NCBI RefSeq assembly: GCF_026626305.1
Contig: NZ_JAPNUE010000001.1
Location: 186,001 to 250,000, forward strand
Source: Frigidibacter sp. RF13
GTDB taxonomy: Bacteria > Pseudomonadota > Alphaproteobacteria > Rhodobacterales > Rhodobacteraceae
Length of the DNA stretch: 64,000 bases
Reading direction: 5' to 3'
Shown here: piece after piece, positions 49,998 through 61,297 of the stretch
How the letters are laid out: the number at the start of each line of letters is the position of its first letter
Numbering within the stretch: position 1 is the first letter of the stretch
Notes under the pieces: model-generated
What the model saw: only the letters and a program-made list of their open reading frames with translations
The model's database searches: none
Told to the model about the DNA's origin: nothing
Made by a program: the position numbers and the translations under genes

Positions 49998-50540
49998 TCA
50001 GTAGCTATAGGTCACGCCGGTGGCGATTGCCTGCCGCAGCGAGCGTTCCGGCCAGCCGCCGGCGCCGCCCCGCGCGACGATCTCGTCGAGCTCAAGGCTC
50101 GCCAGTTCCATCTCGTTCATTTCGACATAGGCCTGGCCCATGTAGGAGCGTGCAATCAGGTTGTCGGGGTTCTGCGCCAGCGCCGCCTGATAGAAACCCA
50201 TGCCTTCCTCGACATGGCCCGCCTTGCGGCTGGCAAAGCCGAGATAGGTCAGAACCCGGTCGGTCCGCCCCTCGGTCATCGCCGAGAGGACGATCAGCGC
50301 ATCGTCGGCCCGGCCCGCATAGGCCAGTTCGCGCGCGCCTTCGAAAAGCGTGTCATTGTCCAGAAGCCCCGATTGCGCATCGACGCATTTCTGGGTCTTT
50401 TCGTCCCAGATCTCGGTCTTCTTGCATTTGGTCGAGGTCTCGGTCGGCTTCGGCTCCGACCCGCTATCCGATCCTGCCGCGAGCGCGATGCCGGGCAGCA
50501 TCAGGCCCATGGCGAGCGCGAGCGGCGCGAGAATGGTCAT
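49998..50540 (-). CDS. Exported TPR-repeat protein with N-terminal C-WD-C motif
   Basis: 180-aa periplasmic protein: signal peptide (MTILAPLALAMGLMLPGIALA), a Ser/Thr-rich linker, the motif CKKTEIWDEKTQKCV, then two to three tetratricopeptide-like repeats (TLFEGARELAYAGRADDALIVL and GFYQAALAQNPDNLIARSYMGQ). The start at 50540 has GGAGG 6 nt upstream. It lies downstream of purB on the same strand, in an apparent unit with the 54-aa protein. TPRs suggest a scaffolding role; the partner is unknown. Confidence 0.85.
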   Translation of the reverse strand: MTILAPLALAMGLMLPGIALAAGSDSGSEPKPTETSTKCKKTEIWDEKTQKCVDAQSGLLDNDTLFEGARELAYAGRADDALIVLSAMTEGRTDRVLTYLGFASRKAGHVEEGMGFYQAALAQNPDNLIARSYMGQAYVEMNEMELASLELDEIVARGGAGGWPERSLRQAIATGVTYSY

Positions 50541-50631
50541 GTCTGCCTCCGTCAAGGCGTTCCTTGCGGGATTTGGCCAGTCTTGGCAGCCTCTGGCAAA
50601 TCACAAAGCCATGAGGGGGCAGGGGCGGCGG

Positions 50632-51936
50632 TCAGCCGCCGAAGACCCGGGCGAAGATCGTGTCCACATGTTTGGTGTGATAGCCGAGGTCGAACTTCTC
50701 CTCGATCTCGGCGGGCGACAGGGCGGCGGTGACTTCGGCGTCGGCCAGAAGCTCGGTCCTGAAGTCTGCGCCCTTCTCCCAGACCTTCATCGCGTTCCGC
50801 TGGACCAGCCGGTAGGCGTCCTCGCGGCTGACGCCCGCTTGCGTCAATGCCAGCAGCACGCGCTGTGACATCACCAGACCTTTGAACTTGTTCATGTTGG
50901 CGAGCATGTTCTCGGGGTAGATCACCAGTTTCTCGATGACGCCCGCCAGCCGGTTCAGCGCGAAATCGAGCGTTACGGTCGCGTCCGGACCGATACCGCG
51001 CTCGACGCTTGAATGGCTGATGTCACGCTCGTGCCAGAGCGCCACATTCTCCATCGCCGGAACCACAGCCATGCGGACGAGGCGGGCAAGGCCGGTGAGG
51101 TTTTCGGTCAGCACGGGATTGCGCTTGTGCGGCATGGCCGAGGAGCCCTTCTGGCCGGGCGAGAAGTATTCCTCGGCCTCCAGCACCTCGGTGCGCTGCA
51201 TGTGGCGGATTTCGATGGCGACGTTTTCGATCGACGAGGCGATGACGCCCAAAGTGGCGAAGAACATCGCATGGCGGTCGCGCGGGATGACTTGCGTCGA
51301 GATCGGCTCGGGGCGGAGGCCCAGTTTTTCGCAGACATGTTCCTCGACGGCGGGGTCGATATTGGCGAAGGTGCCGACCGCGCCGGAGATGGCGCCGGTC
51401 GCCACTTCCCAACGCGCCTTTTCAAGGCGGTTCTTGTTGCGGTCCATCTCGGCGTAGAAGCGGGCGAAAGTCAGGCCCATGGTCGTGGGTTCGGCATGAA
51501 TGCCGTGGCTGCGGCCAATGCGGACCGTGTCCTTGTGCTCAAAGGCGCGCTTCTTCAGCGCCGCCAGAAGCCGGTCCATGTCGGCCAGCAAAAGGTCCGC
51601 GGCCCGGACAAGCTGGACGTTGAAGGTCGTGTCAAGGACGTCCGACGAAGTCATGCCCTGATGGACGAACCGCGCCTCCTCGGCGCCGATATGTTCGGCG
51701 AGATGGGTGAGGAAGGCGATCACGTCATGTTTCGTCACCGCCTCGATCTCGTCGATGCGCGCGACGTCGAACTCTACATCTTTCGCCCGCCAGACGGCCT
51801 CTGCATTCGCCTTGGGGATCACGCCCAAGGCGGCCTGCGCGTCGCAGGCATGGGCCTCGATCTCGTACCAGATGCGGAACTTGGTTTCCGGCGACCAGAT
51901 GGCGACCATTTCGGGGCGGGCGTACCGGGGGATCAT
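50632..51936 (-). CDS. purB: Adenylosuccinate lyase
   Basis: Catalyses two steps of purine synthesis (SAICAR to AICAR, adenylosuccinate to AMP). The 434-aa protein belongs to the fumarase/aspartase superfamily. The signature loop is KGSSAMPHKRNPVLTENL, with TSSDVLDT and GRSHGIHAEPTTMG as other active-site segments. It starts IPRYARPEM, as in most PurB. It is divergent from a small exported protein gene. Confidence 0.97.
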   Translation of the reverse strand: MIPRYARPEMVAIWSPETKFRIWYEIEAHACDAQAALGVIPKANAEAVWRAKDVEFDVARIDEIEAVTKHDVIAFLTHLAEHIGAEEARFVHQGMTSSDVLDTTFNVQLVRAADLLLADMDRLLAALKKRAFEHKDTVRIGRSHGIHAEPTTMGLTFARFYAEMDRNKNRLEKARWEVATGAISGAVGTFANIDPAVEEHVCEKLGLRPEPISTQVIPRDRHAMFFATLGVIASSIENVAIEIRHMQRTEVLEAEEYFSPGQKGSSAMPHKRNPVLTENLTGLARLVRMAVVPAMENVALWHERDISHSSVERGIGPDATVTLDFALNRLAGVIEKLVIYPENMLANMNKFKGLVMSQRVLLALTQAGVSREDAYRLVQRNAMKVWEKGADFRTELLADAEVTAALSPAEIEEKFDLGYHTKHVDTIFARVFGG

Positions 51937-52011
51937 CGCGGCCTCTTGATTGTTCGGAAATTCGCGGCTGTCCTAGACTGCATGACGCGGGGTGACAATG
52001 GGCGAGGCGGG

Positions 52012-52356
52012 ATGAAAAGACTGATTGCGACGGTTCTGCTGTTTTCTCTGCCGTCGGCGGTGCTGGCGGAGGATTGGACGCGCCTCACGGGCAGCGATGT
52101 GACCAATGCGCTCAACGCCCGCCATCTGGTCTATGAGAGCGGCGCGACGCAGGGCTTTGGCGAAGATGGGAGCACGCGCTACACCGGCGGCGGGCCGACG
52201 ATGGGGCAGTGGCGGGTGAAGGAACACCAGTATTGTTCGATCTGGCCGCCATCGGACGCTTGGACCTGTTACGATGTCGAACGCAGCACCGATGGCAAGT
52301 CCCTGCGCTTCACCGGCCCCGACGGCAGTCAGACGGTGGGGCGCTACGACCGGTGA
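52012..52356 (+). CDS. Small exported protein (114 aa)
   Basis: Signal peptide (MKRLIATVLLFSLPSAVLA) and a mature domain of about 95 residues with WTRLTGSDVTNALNARHLVYE and two cysteines (QYCSIWPPSDAWTCYDV). It resembles the small periplasmic proteins of unknown function common in Rhodobacteraceae. A GAGGCGGG site lies immediately upstream. It overlaps the next gene by 4 bp (GTGA). Confidence 0.8.
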   Translation: MKRLIATVLLFSLPSAVLAEDWTRLTGSDVTNALNARHLVYESGATQGFGEDGSTRYTGGGPTMGQWRVKEHQYCSIWPPSDAWTCYDVERSTDGKSLRFTGPDGSQTVGRYDR

Positions 52357-52775
52357 AGAGGCGCGTTCAACTTGCCGATTTCGAAGGCCCTTGGCGGATC
52401 GAGAGAGAAATCGAGGACAGTCTCGGCGGAAAGCCAGGCCGGTTTTCCGGGACGGCGGTCTTTTCCGCCGATGGCGCGCTTCTGCGCTATCGCGAGACCG
52501 GGCTGCTGACCTATGGTGACGCATCGCCGCTTCATGCGACGCGCGAGTATATCTGGTCGGCGGACGGGGCCGGGATCGTCGTCACCCATGGTGACGGGCA
52601 GCCGTTTCACCGCTTCGATACGGCCGATCTGACTCCCGAGGCCGACCATCATTGCGCCCCCGACCTCTACCATGTGCGCTATGATTTCACCCGCTGGCCG
52701 GACTGGCGGGCAGAGTGGGCGGTCAGCGGCCCGCGCAAGGATTACCGGATGGTGTCACGTTATCAGAGGGTTTGA
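52353..52775 (+). CDS. DUF6314-type protein
   Basis: 140-aa soluble protein that looks like a lipocalin-like beta-barrel: FEGPWRIEREIEDSLGGKPGRFSG, then YRETGLLTYGDA, FHRFD and YHVRYDF. The assignment to the DUF6314 family is from memory of its pattern. The GTG start at 52353 overlaps the stop of the preceding exported protein; the longer frame from 52209 lies inside that gene. Function unknown. It is convergent with dddP (4-bp gap). Confidence 0.75.
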   Translation: MKRRVQLADFEGPWRIEREIEDSLGGKPGRFSGTAVFSADGALLRYRETGLLTYGDASPLHATREYIWSADGAGIVVTHGDGQPFHRFDTADLTPEADHHCAPDLYHVRYDFTRWPDWRAEWAVSGPRKDYRMVSRYQRV

Positions 52776-52779
52776 GGCC

Positions 52780-54126
52780 TCAGGCGGTTCCGACAAGCGC
52801 CGGGTCGAACGGATAGGTGGTGAGGTTCTCGCAGCCCGTTTCGGTGATCAGCACCTGATCCTCGAGCTTGATCGAGAAATCGCCCCCCTCGGGCGAGACC
52901 AGCGCCTCGACACACAGGACCATGCCCGGCTCAAGCGCCACTTCGAAAGCGCCATCCACCCAACCGTCAGGGTAGGGGACGAAAGGCCATTCGTCGCAGA
53001 GGCCGACGCCATGCATCTTGCAGGAATATTTCTGCTTCCAGTACTGCGCGCCCAGCTGATGGCCGCCATGCGTTAGCTCGCGGATGGTGACGCCGGGCCG
53101 CAGTCGCGCCTGATGGTCGCGGATATGGTCCAGCCCGTGGTTCATCGCGCTGATCATCGCATTCGTCGGGCGCTGATCGCCGATCCACCAGCTGCGCGAA
53201 ATGTCGATGCAGATGCCGTAGGAACCGATCAGGTCGGTGTCGAAGGCGACGATCTCGTTATTCTGCACAATCCGTGGTCCGCATTCCTGAAACCAGGGGT
53301 TCGTCCGTGGTCCCGACGCCAGAAGCCGCGTTTCGATCCATTCCCCGCCGCGCCTTATGTTGCCCCGGTGCAGTTCGGCCCAGATATCGTCCTCGCTGAC
53401 GCCGCCCCCCGGCACGTTCTCCCGCGCAAACGCCTCCATCTCGGCGATCGCCGCCTCGCAGGCGCGGTGGGCGCATCTCATCGCCAGAATCTCATCCGGC
53501 CCCTTGATCGAGCGCGCCCGCTCGGTCAGCTCCTCCCCCTCCATCACCTCGAACCCCGCGCGCTCCAGCGCGCGCAGCCCATGGATCATGATCTTGTCGA
53601 CCGCGATCCGCCGGTTGGTGCCTGCATGAGCCGCCATCACCTCTTGAACCTGCGAGACGAAGGCCTTCGCGTCGCGCTCCGTGCCGTCGCCGCAGACATT
53701 GTAGAAGAACGAGGCGCCGGAGCGCAGTTCCTTGACCAGCGGATTGAAGGTCACGAGGAACGGGGAATTCTTGTATTCCCAGACGACCATATGGCCGTCG
53801 GCGCAGACCATGCAGGCGCGGAACGGATTGTGGCTGTTCCAGAGCTGCATGTTCGTCGTGTCGGTCGCATAGCGGATGTTCAAGGGATCGAACATCAGGA
53901 CGGCGCCATAGTCGCGCTTGCCCAGGGCATCGACCAGCCGCTGCCAACGATACTCCCGCATCCGGTCGAGGTTCGGCAATGTCAGCCCCGCCGCCTCCCA
54001 TTCGCGGAACGCAAGCTGCGTCGGTCCGATCTCTACCCGGTCATTGTCGTTGGGCGTGCCGTCGCCCAGCCGGTCCCCCCGGTTCGGATCGATCTTGCGG
54101 CGGGTCTGGGCGTAATGATCGTGCAT
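52780..54126 (-). CDS. dddP: DMSP lyase DddP (M24 peptidase fold)
   Basis: Cleaves dimethylsulfoniopropionate to dimethyl sulfide and acrylate. The 448-aa length and near-continuous similarity to roseobacter DddP (FDPLNIRYATDTTNMQLWN; GEWIETRLLASGPRTNPWFQ) make this specific within the M24B family. The proposed metal ligands are present: D296 and D298 (FDTDLIGSYG), D308, H372 (MHGVGLCDEW), E407 (CVEAL) and E422 (KLEDQ), with D378 as the catalytic Asp, one residue offset from the numbering I recall for Ruegeria DddP. The ATG at 54126 has GGAGG 8 nt upstream; a longer frame is not supported. It is divergent from a heme N-demethylase gene. Confidence 0.95.
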   Translation of the reverse strand: MHDHYAQTRRKIDPNRGDRLGDGTPNDNDRVEIGPTQLAFREWEAAGLTLPNLDRMREYRWQRLVDALGKRDYGAVLMFDPLNIRYATDTTNMQLWNSHNPFRACMVCADGHMVVWEYKNSPFLVTFNPLVKELRSGASFFYNVCGDGTERDAKAFVSQVQEVMAAHAGTNRRIAVDKIMIHGLRALERAGFEVMEGEELTERARSIKGPDEILAMRCAHRACEAAIAEMEAFARENVPGGGVSEDDIWAELHRGNIRRGGEWIETRLLASGPRTNPWFQECGPRIVQNNEIVAFDTDLIGSYGICIDISRSWWIGDQRPTNAMISAMNHGLDHIRDHQARLRPGVTIRELTHGGHQLGAQYWKQKYSCKMHGVGLCDEWPFVPYPDGWVDGAFEVALEPGMVLCVEALVSPEGGDFSIKLEDQVLITETGCENLTTYPFDPALVGTA

Positions 54127-54182
54127 GGCGTGGCCTCCCTTCGGCGAGCGTCGTCGCGCACGGCGCGTCACGCTTCCCCGTT

Positions 54183-54201
54183 TCCGACCCGGCCTGTCGG
54201 A
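54183..54201. promoter_or_regulatory. Palindromic operator candidate between dddP and the DUF3445 gene
   Basis: TCCGAC-N7-GTCGGA, a perfect 6-bp inverted repeat, lies in the 108-bp intergenic region, 57 bp from the dddP start and 34 bp from the other. One regulator could control both genes. Confidence 0.45.
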
Positions 54202-54234
54202 TTTGCCTTTCCGGCCTTTGAAAGAGGCGCTCTG

Positions 54235-55026
54235 ATGACCGCCATGAGCGAACTGATTCTACAGGACCGGCTGCCCTTCGTCCCCTGGATGGACCCGCGC
54301 ACCCAGCGGCTGCCGGGTATCCTGCCGCTTGAGGATGGCGCCTGGCTCGTACGCGACGAGGCGTTCGCGGGCCAGATGGCCGAGCGCGACCGGCTCGTCG
54401 CGACGATGCCCAAGGTGGTGACGGCCAGCACCGAAGGGGCCGGACCGGCGATTGCCGAACTGTGGGATTGTGTTCTGACCCGGCTGAGCGCTGATCCGGG
54501 CTATCGGATGTCGGAGGACAGTGTCCTGCGCCCCGACGGTGTGACAGTGCCGCTCGATCCCGGCGCAAAGCTCCTCACGCTCGGGCGGCTCGTCCAGGAG
54601 GATCTGTGCCTGATGGAGCGGCGCGGGGAAGAGCATGTGCTGACCGCCGCCGTTCTCTGCTTCCCGGCAAGCTGGACGCTTGACGAAAAGATCGGTCGGC
54701 CGCTTCTGCGCATCCACGAGACGGTCAAACGCTATGACGGCGATGTCGCACCGCGCGTCCAGCGGCTCTTCGACGCGATCCGGCCCGACCGGCCGCTCTG
54801 GCGGATGAATCATCTGATCTACCGCGACCCGATCCTGCATCAGCCCCGCCGCGAAGGCGATCCGCGTCTTGACCGGACCGGCGGGCAGTTCCTGAGGGCC
54901 GAGAAGCAATGTCTCGTCCGGTTGCCGCTTAGCGGCGCGGTGCTCTTTTCCATCCACAGCTATGTGGTGGCACTTTCGAGCCTTTCGGAAGAGAAGAGGG
55001 CGGCGCTCGCCGCCATTGTGCACTGA
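54235..55026 (+). CDS. Heme-dependent oxidative N-demethylase family protein (DUF3445)
   Basis: 263-aa protein of the DUF3445 family, members of which were shown to be heme-dependent oxidative N-demethylases acting on secondary or tertiary methylamines. Family segments visible are LPFVPWMDPRTQRLPGILPLE, LGRLVQEDLCLMER, CFPASWTLDEKIGRPLLRIHE and WRMNHLIYRDPILHQP. The start at 54235 has AGAGG upstream; 54244 is possible. Being divergent from dddP suggests use of methylated osmolyte-derived compounds. The substrate is not determinable here. Confidence 0.88.
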   Translation: MTAMSELILQDRLPFVPWMDPRTQRLPGILPLEDGAWLVRDEAFAGQMAERDRLVATMPKVVTASTEGAGPAIAELWDCVLTRLSADPGYRMSEDSVLRPDGVTVPLDPGAKLLTLGRLVQEDLCLMERRGEEHVLTAAVLCFPASWTLDEKIGRPLLRIHETVKRYDGDVAPRVQRLFDAIRPDRPLWRMNHLIYRDPILHQPRREGDPRLDRTGGQFLRAEKQCLVRLPLSGAVLFSIHSYVVALSSLSEEKRAALAAIVH

Positions 55027-55035
55027 GAGTTGGGC

Positions 55036-55239
55036 TCAGCAGCCAAGCCGCCGCGACAGGTCTGTGAGCAAGCCGTCGCGCTTGGCGATATCGACGACAC
55101 TCGGCAGTTCAGAGGGGCGCCGCGTCGCCTCGACCCAGCGCCTGACATCGCGGCTGTCCAGAAGTTCCTGCCAGGCAAGCACCTGTTGCAGCGTCGCGCC
55201 CTGTCCAGGCATCGTCATCGAACGGTGATGGCTTTTCAT
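55036..55239 (-). CDS. Small hypothetical protein (67 aa)
   Basis: 67-aa soluble, mostly helical protein (MKSHHRSMTMPGQGATLQQV, then LAWQELLDSRDVRRWVEATRR). The ATG at 55239 follows GGAGGGG by about 8 nt. It is convergent with the DUF3445 gene. An 8-bp inverted repeat lies 31-61 bp upstream. No family is recognised. Confidence 0.65.
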   Translation of the reverse strand: MKSHHRSMTMPGQGATLQQVLAWQELLDSRDVRRWVEATRRPSELPSVVDIAKRDGLLTDLSRRLGC

Positions 55240-55269
55240 GATTCCGCCCCTCCGGTCCCATTCATCCAC

Positions 55270-55300
55270 AATCCGGTTACCGAAGGATTACGACCGGATT
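55270..55300. promoter_or_regulatory. Inverted repeat upstream of the 67-aa gene
   Basis: AATCCGGT (55270-55277) and ACCGGATT (55293-55300) are perfect 8-bp arms with a 15-bp centre. The position suits an operator for the minus-strand small gene. It is not a terminator, having no T-run. Confidence 0.45.
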
Positions 55301-55343
55301 GAGAAACGTTCGGGACGCTTTGTCGTTCAAATGACGGCGAATG

Positions 55344-55369
55344 AAAAGGGGCGCTCGACAGCGCCCCTT
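55344..55369 (-). terminator. Rho-independent terminator after glnA
   Basis: The 10-bp perfect stem AAGGGGCGCT/AGCGCCCCTT (55346-55369) with a 4-nt loop is followed on the minus strand by TT running into further T residues. It lies 30 bp past the glnA stop. Confidence 0.88.
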
Positions 55370-55399
55370 CCGGTTGTGCAATGCCGTGAACCATCGGTC

Positions 55400-56809
55400 T
55401 CAGCAGGAATAATACATCGCATATTCGACGGGGTGGGGCGTATGCTCATAGGCATAGACCTCTTCCCATTTCAGCGCCATGTAGCCCTCGAGCTGGTCGC
55501 GGGTGAAGACGTCGCCCGCCAGCAGGAAGTCCATGTCCTTTTCCAGCTCCTCGAGCGCCTCGCGGAGCGAACCGCAGACGGTCGGGATTTCCGCCAGTTC
55601 CTCGGGCGGCAGATCGTAGAGGTCCTTGTCCGACGCCGGACCCGGATCGATCTTGTTCTTGATGCCGTCGAGACCGGCCATCAGGAGCGCCGCAAACGCC
55701 AGATAGGGGTTCGCCGCCGGATCGGGGAAGCGGGCCTCGACGCGCTTGGCCTTCGGGCTTTCGGTCCACGGAATACGGACGCAGCCCGACCGGTTCCGCG
55801 CCGAATAGGCGCGCAGCACCGGGGCCTCGAAGCCGGGGATCAGGCGCTTGTAGCTGTTGGTCGCGGGGTTCGTCAGCGCGTTGAGCGCCTTGGCATGCTT
55901 CAGGATGCCGCCGATGAACCACAGGGCTTCCTGGCTGAGATCGGCATACTTGTCGCCCGCGAAGAGGGGCTTGCCGCCCTTCCAGATCGACATGTTCACA
56001 TGCATGCCCGATCCGTTGTCGCCCTTCATCGGCTTCGGCATGAAGGTCACCGACTTACCGTAGGCATGGGCCACATTGTGGATCACATACTTGTATTTCT
56101 GGATATTGTCGGCCTGCTCGACAAGGCCACCGAAGATCAGCCCAAGCTCGTGCTGTGCGGTCGCAACCTCGTGGTGGTGCTTGTCGACCTTCATGCCCAT
56201 GCGCTTCATGGTCGAGAGCATCTCGCCGCGGATGTCCTGGGCCGCGTCGACCGGGTTCACCGGGAAATAGCCGCCCTTGTGGGCCGCGCGGTGCGCCTGG
56301 TTGCCGCTTTCGTACTCGGTGTCGGTGTTCCACGCCGCGTCATGCGCGTCGATCTGGTAGGCGACCTTCTGCGGCGTGACCGAATAGCGCACGTCGTCGA
56401 AGATGAAAAACTCGGCTTCCGGCCCGAAATAGGCGGCATCGCCGATTCCGCTAGCCTTGAGGTAGGCCTCTGCCTTCAGCGCCGTACCGCGCGGATCGCG
56501 GCTGTAGGGCTCGCCCGTGTCGGGCTCGACCACGGTGCAATGCACGCACATGGTCTTTTCGGCATAGAACGGGTCGATATAGACCGATCCGGCATCCGGG
56601 ATCAGTTTCATGTCGGACTGGTCGATCGACTTCCAGCCGGCGATCGAGGAGCCGTCGAACATGAAGCCTTCCTCGAAGAAGTCCTCGTCGACCAGATCGA
56701 CGTCCAGCGTCACATGCTGCAGCTTGCCTTTGACGTCGGTGAAGCGGATGTCCACATAGGCCACCTCTTCGTCCTTGATCAGCTTCAGAGCATCCTTGAC
56801 TTTGCTCAT
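55400..56809 (-). CDS. glnA: Glutamine synthetase type I
   Basis: Central ammonia-assimilating enzyme. The 469-aa GSI-beta form shows the beta-grasp N domain ([36 protein letters not shown]), the glutamate-binding [10 protein letters not shown], the ATP segment [23 protein letters not shown] and the adenylylation-site Tyr in [10 protein letters not shown]. It is therefore probably controlled by GlnE adenylylation. The start at 56809 ([20 protein letters not shown]) is standard; the longer frame continues antisense-like through glnB. It lies 50 bp downstream of glnB in one operon. Confidence 0.98.
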   Translation of the reverse strand: MSKVKDALKLIKDEEVAYVDIRFTDVKGKLQHVTLDVDLVDEDFFEEGFMFDGSSIAGWKSIDQSDMKLIPDAGSVYIDPFYAEKTMCVHCTVVEPDTGEPYSRDPRGTALKAEAYLKASGIGDAAYFGPEAEFFIFDDVRYSVTPQKVAYQIDAHDAAWNTDTEYESGNQAHRAAHKGGYFPVNPVDAAQDIRGEMLSTMKRMGMKVDKHHHEVATAQHELGLIFGGLVEQADNIQKYKYVIHNVAHAYGKSVTFMPKPMKGDNGSGMHVNMSIWKGGKPLFAGDKYADLSQEALWFIGGILKHAKALNALTNPATNSYKRLIPGFEAPVLRAYSARNRSGCVRIPWTESPKAKRVEARFPDPAANPYLAFAALLMAGLDGIKNKIDPGPASDKDLYDLPPEELAEIPTVCGSLREALEELEKDMDFLLAGDVFTRDQLEGYMALKWEEVYAYEHTPHPVEYAMYYSC

Positions 56810-56859
56810 GCCTGTTCCTTTCGGGGTTGATACCTGGGGCCGGTCGCCCGGCCGGTTCT

Positions 56860-58983
<2,124 letters not shown>

Positions 58984-59002
58984 GCGCCGCGGGCAGGGCT
59001 GC

Positions 59003-59497
59003 TCAGGCCTCGACCTCGACGTCCGCCTCGACTGCGTCGCAGCACAGTTCCACGCCCTCGGCATAAACCACCTGCGGCGTGTCGAAGAGCACTTCGTACA
59101 GGCGCAGGCTCTTCACCTCGGTCATCGCCACGAACTCGCCATCGACCAGCCGCTCGGCCGGGAGAATTGCGCGATCGGCGCCATAAAGTGCGCCCGCGCG
59201 CCAGTCGCGGATCAGGATGCGGGTCTGGGCCGGAAGGGTCAGATCCTGTTCGGGACGGTCATGGCCGAGCGCGGAAGCAGAGATGCGCACCGCGGGGCCG
59301 GAATAACGGTGGACGCGGACGGCACGCACAATACGCATGCCGTCCCGCGTCACCACCCGATCGCCGGGCTCGACGAAATCGATCGGCAGAAAGCCATCCA
59401 ATGTGGCCAAGACCGTTCCCGAAGCGATTCCCTTCGGTCCCGTATCCCTTTGCGCCGCCGCCGCAACGCCCAAGGCCATACTGGTTTCCTCCTGCAT
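59003..59497 (-). CDS. Cysteine-less Hint-like protein (Hint 4)
   Basis: 164-aa protein with the Hint_2 pattern [37 protein letters not shown] but lacking the catalytic N-terminal Cys (GIASGTV). It also lacks the second-block His ([10 protein letters not shown]), so self-splicing or cleavage is impossible by the known mechanism. It retains [19 protein letters not shown], an acidic tail. GGGAGG lies just before the ATG. A variety of such Hint-like proteins occurs in Rhodobacteraceae; the role is unknown. It is convergent with nnr. Confidence 0.8.
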   Translation of the reverse strand: MQEETSMALGVAAAAQRDTGPKGIASGTVLATLDGFLPIDFVEPGDRVVTRDGMRIVRAVRVHRYSGPAVRISASALGHDRPEQDLTLPAQTRILIRDWRAGALYGADRAILPAERLVDGEFVAMTEVKSLRLYEVLFDTPQVVYAEGVELCCDAVEADVEVEA

Positions 59498-59673
59498 CGA
59501 GCCTCCCTCGTCAGACCTCTCATTCTGTCAAGGATTGTGGCGGAAGTTCGTCTTTCGCGTGTGGAAAGCGAGGCGAGTACAAAAAACTTTTCCGCTCGCA
59601 TCCCCGAAACCTTCTTGCTAGAAGGGCGCGGATTTCAGGGGCCGTTCCTTTTGGGGCGGCCCTTGGGGATATT

Positions 59674-59758
59674 GCGGGTGTGGCGGAATTGGCAGACGCA
59701 CCGGATTTAGGTTCCGGCGCCTCACGGCGTGGGGGTTCAAGTCCCTCCACCCGCACCA
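59674..59758 (+). tRNA. tRNA-Leu (anticodon UAG)
   Basis: GCGGGTG pairs with CACCCGC. The anticodon loop TTTAGGT gives TAG. A long variable arm (CGCCTCACGGCGT) is the class II mark, followed by GGTTCAA and an encoded CCA (59756-59758). It reads CUA and, by wobble, other CUN codons. Confidence 0.95.
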
Positions 59759-59781
59759 GGATGGATATGAAGGACGAAAAG

Positions 59782-61116
59782 ATGCAGGTCACCGAGACCC
59801 TGAAGGACGGACTGAAGCGCGGCTACACCATCACCGTCACTGCGGCGGAACTGGATGCGAAAGTGACCGAAAAACTTCTGGAGGCGCAGCCGGAAGTCGA
59901 GATAAAGGGCTTCCGCAAGGGCAAGGTGCCGATGGCGATGCTGCGCAAGACCTTCGGTCAGCGCGTCATGGGCGATGCAATGCAGGACGCGATTGATGGC
60001 GCGATGAAGGGCCATTTCGACGCCTCGGGTGACCGCCCGGCCATGCAGCCGAAGGTCGAGATGAAAAACGGCGAAACCTGGAAAGAAGGCCAGGACGTCG
60101 TGGTCGAGATGACCTATGAGGCACTGCCGGAAATCCCGGATGTGGACGTCTCGAAGGTGAAGCTCGAAAAGCTCGTGGTAAAGGCCGAGGACAAGGCCGT
60201 GACCGAGGCGCTCGAGAACCTCGCGAAATCCGCCCAGAACTTTGAAGAGAAGAAGAAGGGCACCAAGGCCAAGGACGGCGATCAGGTGGTGATCGACTTC
60301 AAGGGCTCGGTCGATGGCGACTATTTCGAAGGTGGCTCGGGCGAGGATTACCCGCTGGTTCTCGGCTCGAAAAGCTTCATCCCCGGTTTCGAGGACCAGC
60401 TCGTCGGCGCCAAGGCTGGCGACGAGGTGAAGGTTGAAGTCACCTTCCCGGAAAGCTATGGCGCGAGCCATCTCGCCGGCAAGGCCGCGGTCTTCGAATG
60501 CACGGTGAAGGCAGTCAAGGGCGCGAAAGCGGCTGAGATCGACGACGAGCTTGCCAAGAAGTTCGGCGCCGAGAGCCTAGAGGCCCTGAAGGGCCAGATT
60601 GCCGAGCGTCTGGAGGCCGAATATGTCGGCGCCGCCCGCGCTGTGATGAAGCGTGCGCTTCTCGATCAGCTGGACGGTCTGGTGAAGTTCGACCTGCCAC
60701 CGACGCTCGTCGAAGCCGAAGCGCATCAGATCGCCCACCAGCTCTGGCATGACGAGAACCCCGATCACCATGGCCATGACCATGGCTCGATCGAGGCGAC
60801 CGACGAGCACAAGAAGCTCGCCGAGCGCCGGGTACGCCTTGGCCTTCTGCTGGCCGAGGTCGGCCGCAAGGAAAAGGTCGAGGTTTCCGACGCCGAGATG
60901 ACGCAGGCCGTGCTGAACCAAGCCCGCCAGTATCCGGGTCAGGAACGTGCCTTCTTCGAATATGTGCAGAAGAATCCGCAGATGCAGCAGCAGCTTCGCG
61001 CGCCGATCTTCGAAGATAAGGTCGTCGACCTGATTTTCGCGGGCGCCAAGGTGACCGAGAAGGAAGTGTCGAAAGACAAGCTCCAGAAGGCCGTCGAGGC
61101 GCTGGACGAGATGTAA
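59782..61116 (+). CDS. tig: Trigger factor
   Basis: Ribosome-associated chaperone with peptidyl-prolyl isomerase activity. The 444-aa protein has the ribosome-docking signature [13 protein letters not shown] (G-F-R-x-G-x-x-P), the FKBP-type PPIase domain ([20 protein letters not shown]) and a helical C-terminal chaperone domain. A His-rich patch ([11 protein letters not shown]) sits in the C-terminal part. The ATG at 59782 has AAGGA at the right distance; ATGs at 59761 and 59767 in the same frame are alternatives. It follows the tRNA by 23 bp, with which it may share transcription. Confidence 0.96.
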   Translation: MQVTETLKDGLKRGYTITVTAAELDAKVTEKLLEAQPEVEIKGFRKGKVPMAMLRKTFGQRVMGDAMQDAIDGAMKGHFDASGDRPAMQPKVEMKNGETWKEGQDVVVEMTYEALPEIPDVDVSKVKLEKLVVKAEDKAVTEALENLAKSAQNFEEKKKGTKAKDGDQVVIDFKGSVDGDYFEGGSGEDYPLVLGSKSFIPGFEDQLVGAKAGDEVKVEVTFPESYGASHLAGKAAVFECTVKAVKGAKAAEIDDELAKKFGAESLEALKGQIAERLEAEYVGAARAVMKRALLDQLDGLVKFDLPPTLVEAEAHQIAHQLWHDENPDHHGHDHGSIEATDEHKKLAERRVRLGLLLAEVGRKEKVEVSDAEMTQAVLNQARQYPGQERAFFEYVQKNPQMQQQLRAPIFEDKVVDLIFAGAKVTEKEVSKDKLQKAVEALDEM

Positions 61117-61140
61117 GCCTGACGGTCGCGACCGTCGCGA

Positions 61141-61167
61141 AGGCCGCCCCAACGGGCGGCCTTTTTC
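61141..61167 (+). terminator. Rho-independent terminator after tig
   Basis: Nine-base-pair stem AGGCCGCCC/GGGCGGCCT with a 4-nt loop followed by TTTTTC. Confidence 0.92.
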
Positions 61168-61297
61168 TTTGGGCCGGGTGGAGGCTGCCCGCCGGGGCAG
61201 TCTGCTTTCCGCCGCTTTGATCCTGTGGGACCGCGCCGTCATGAAACCGTGCGCCCTGTGTGCCAGGGTGGGATTGCGGTCAATCTGGGAGGACGCC

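Noticed and set aside
59520..59792. Minus-strand ORF across tRNA-Leu(UAG)
   Set aside because: Same antisense-tRNA artefact ([18 protein letters not shown]).
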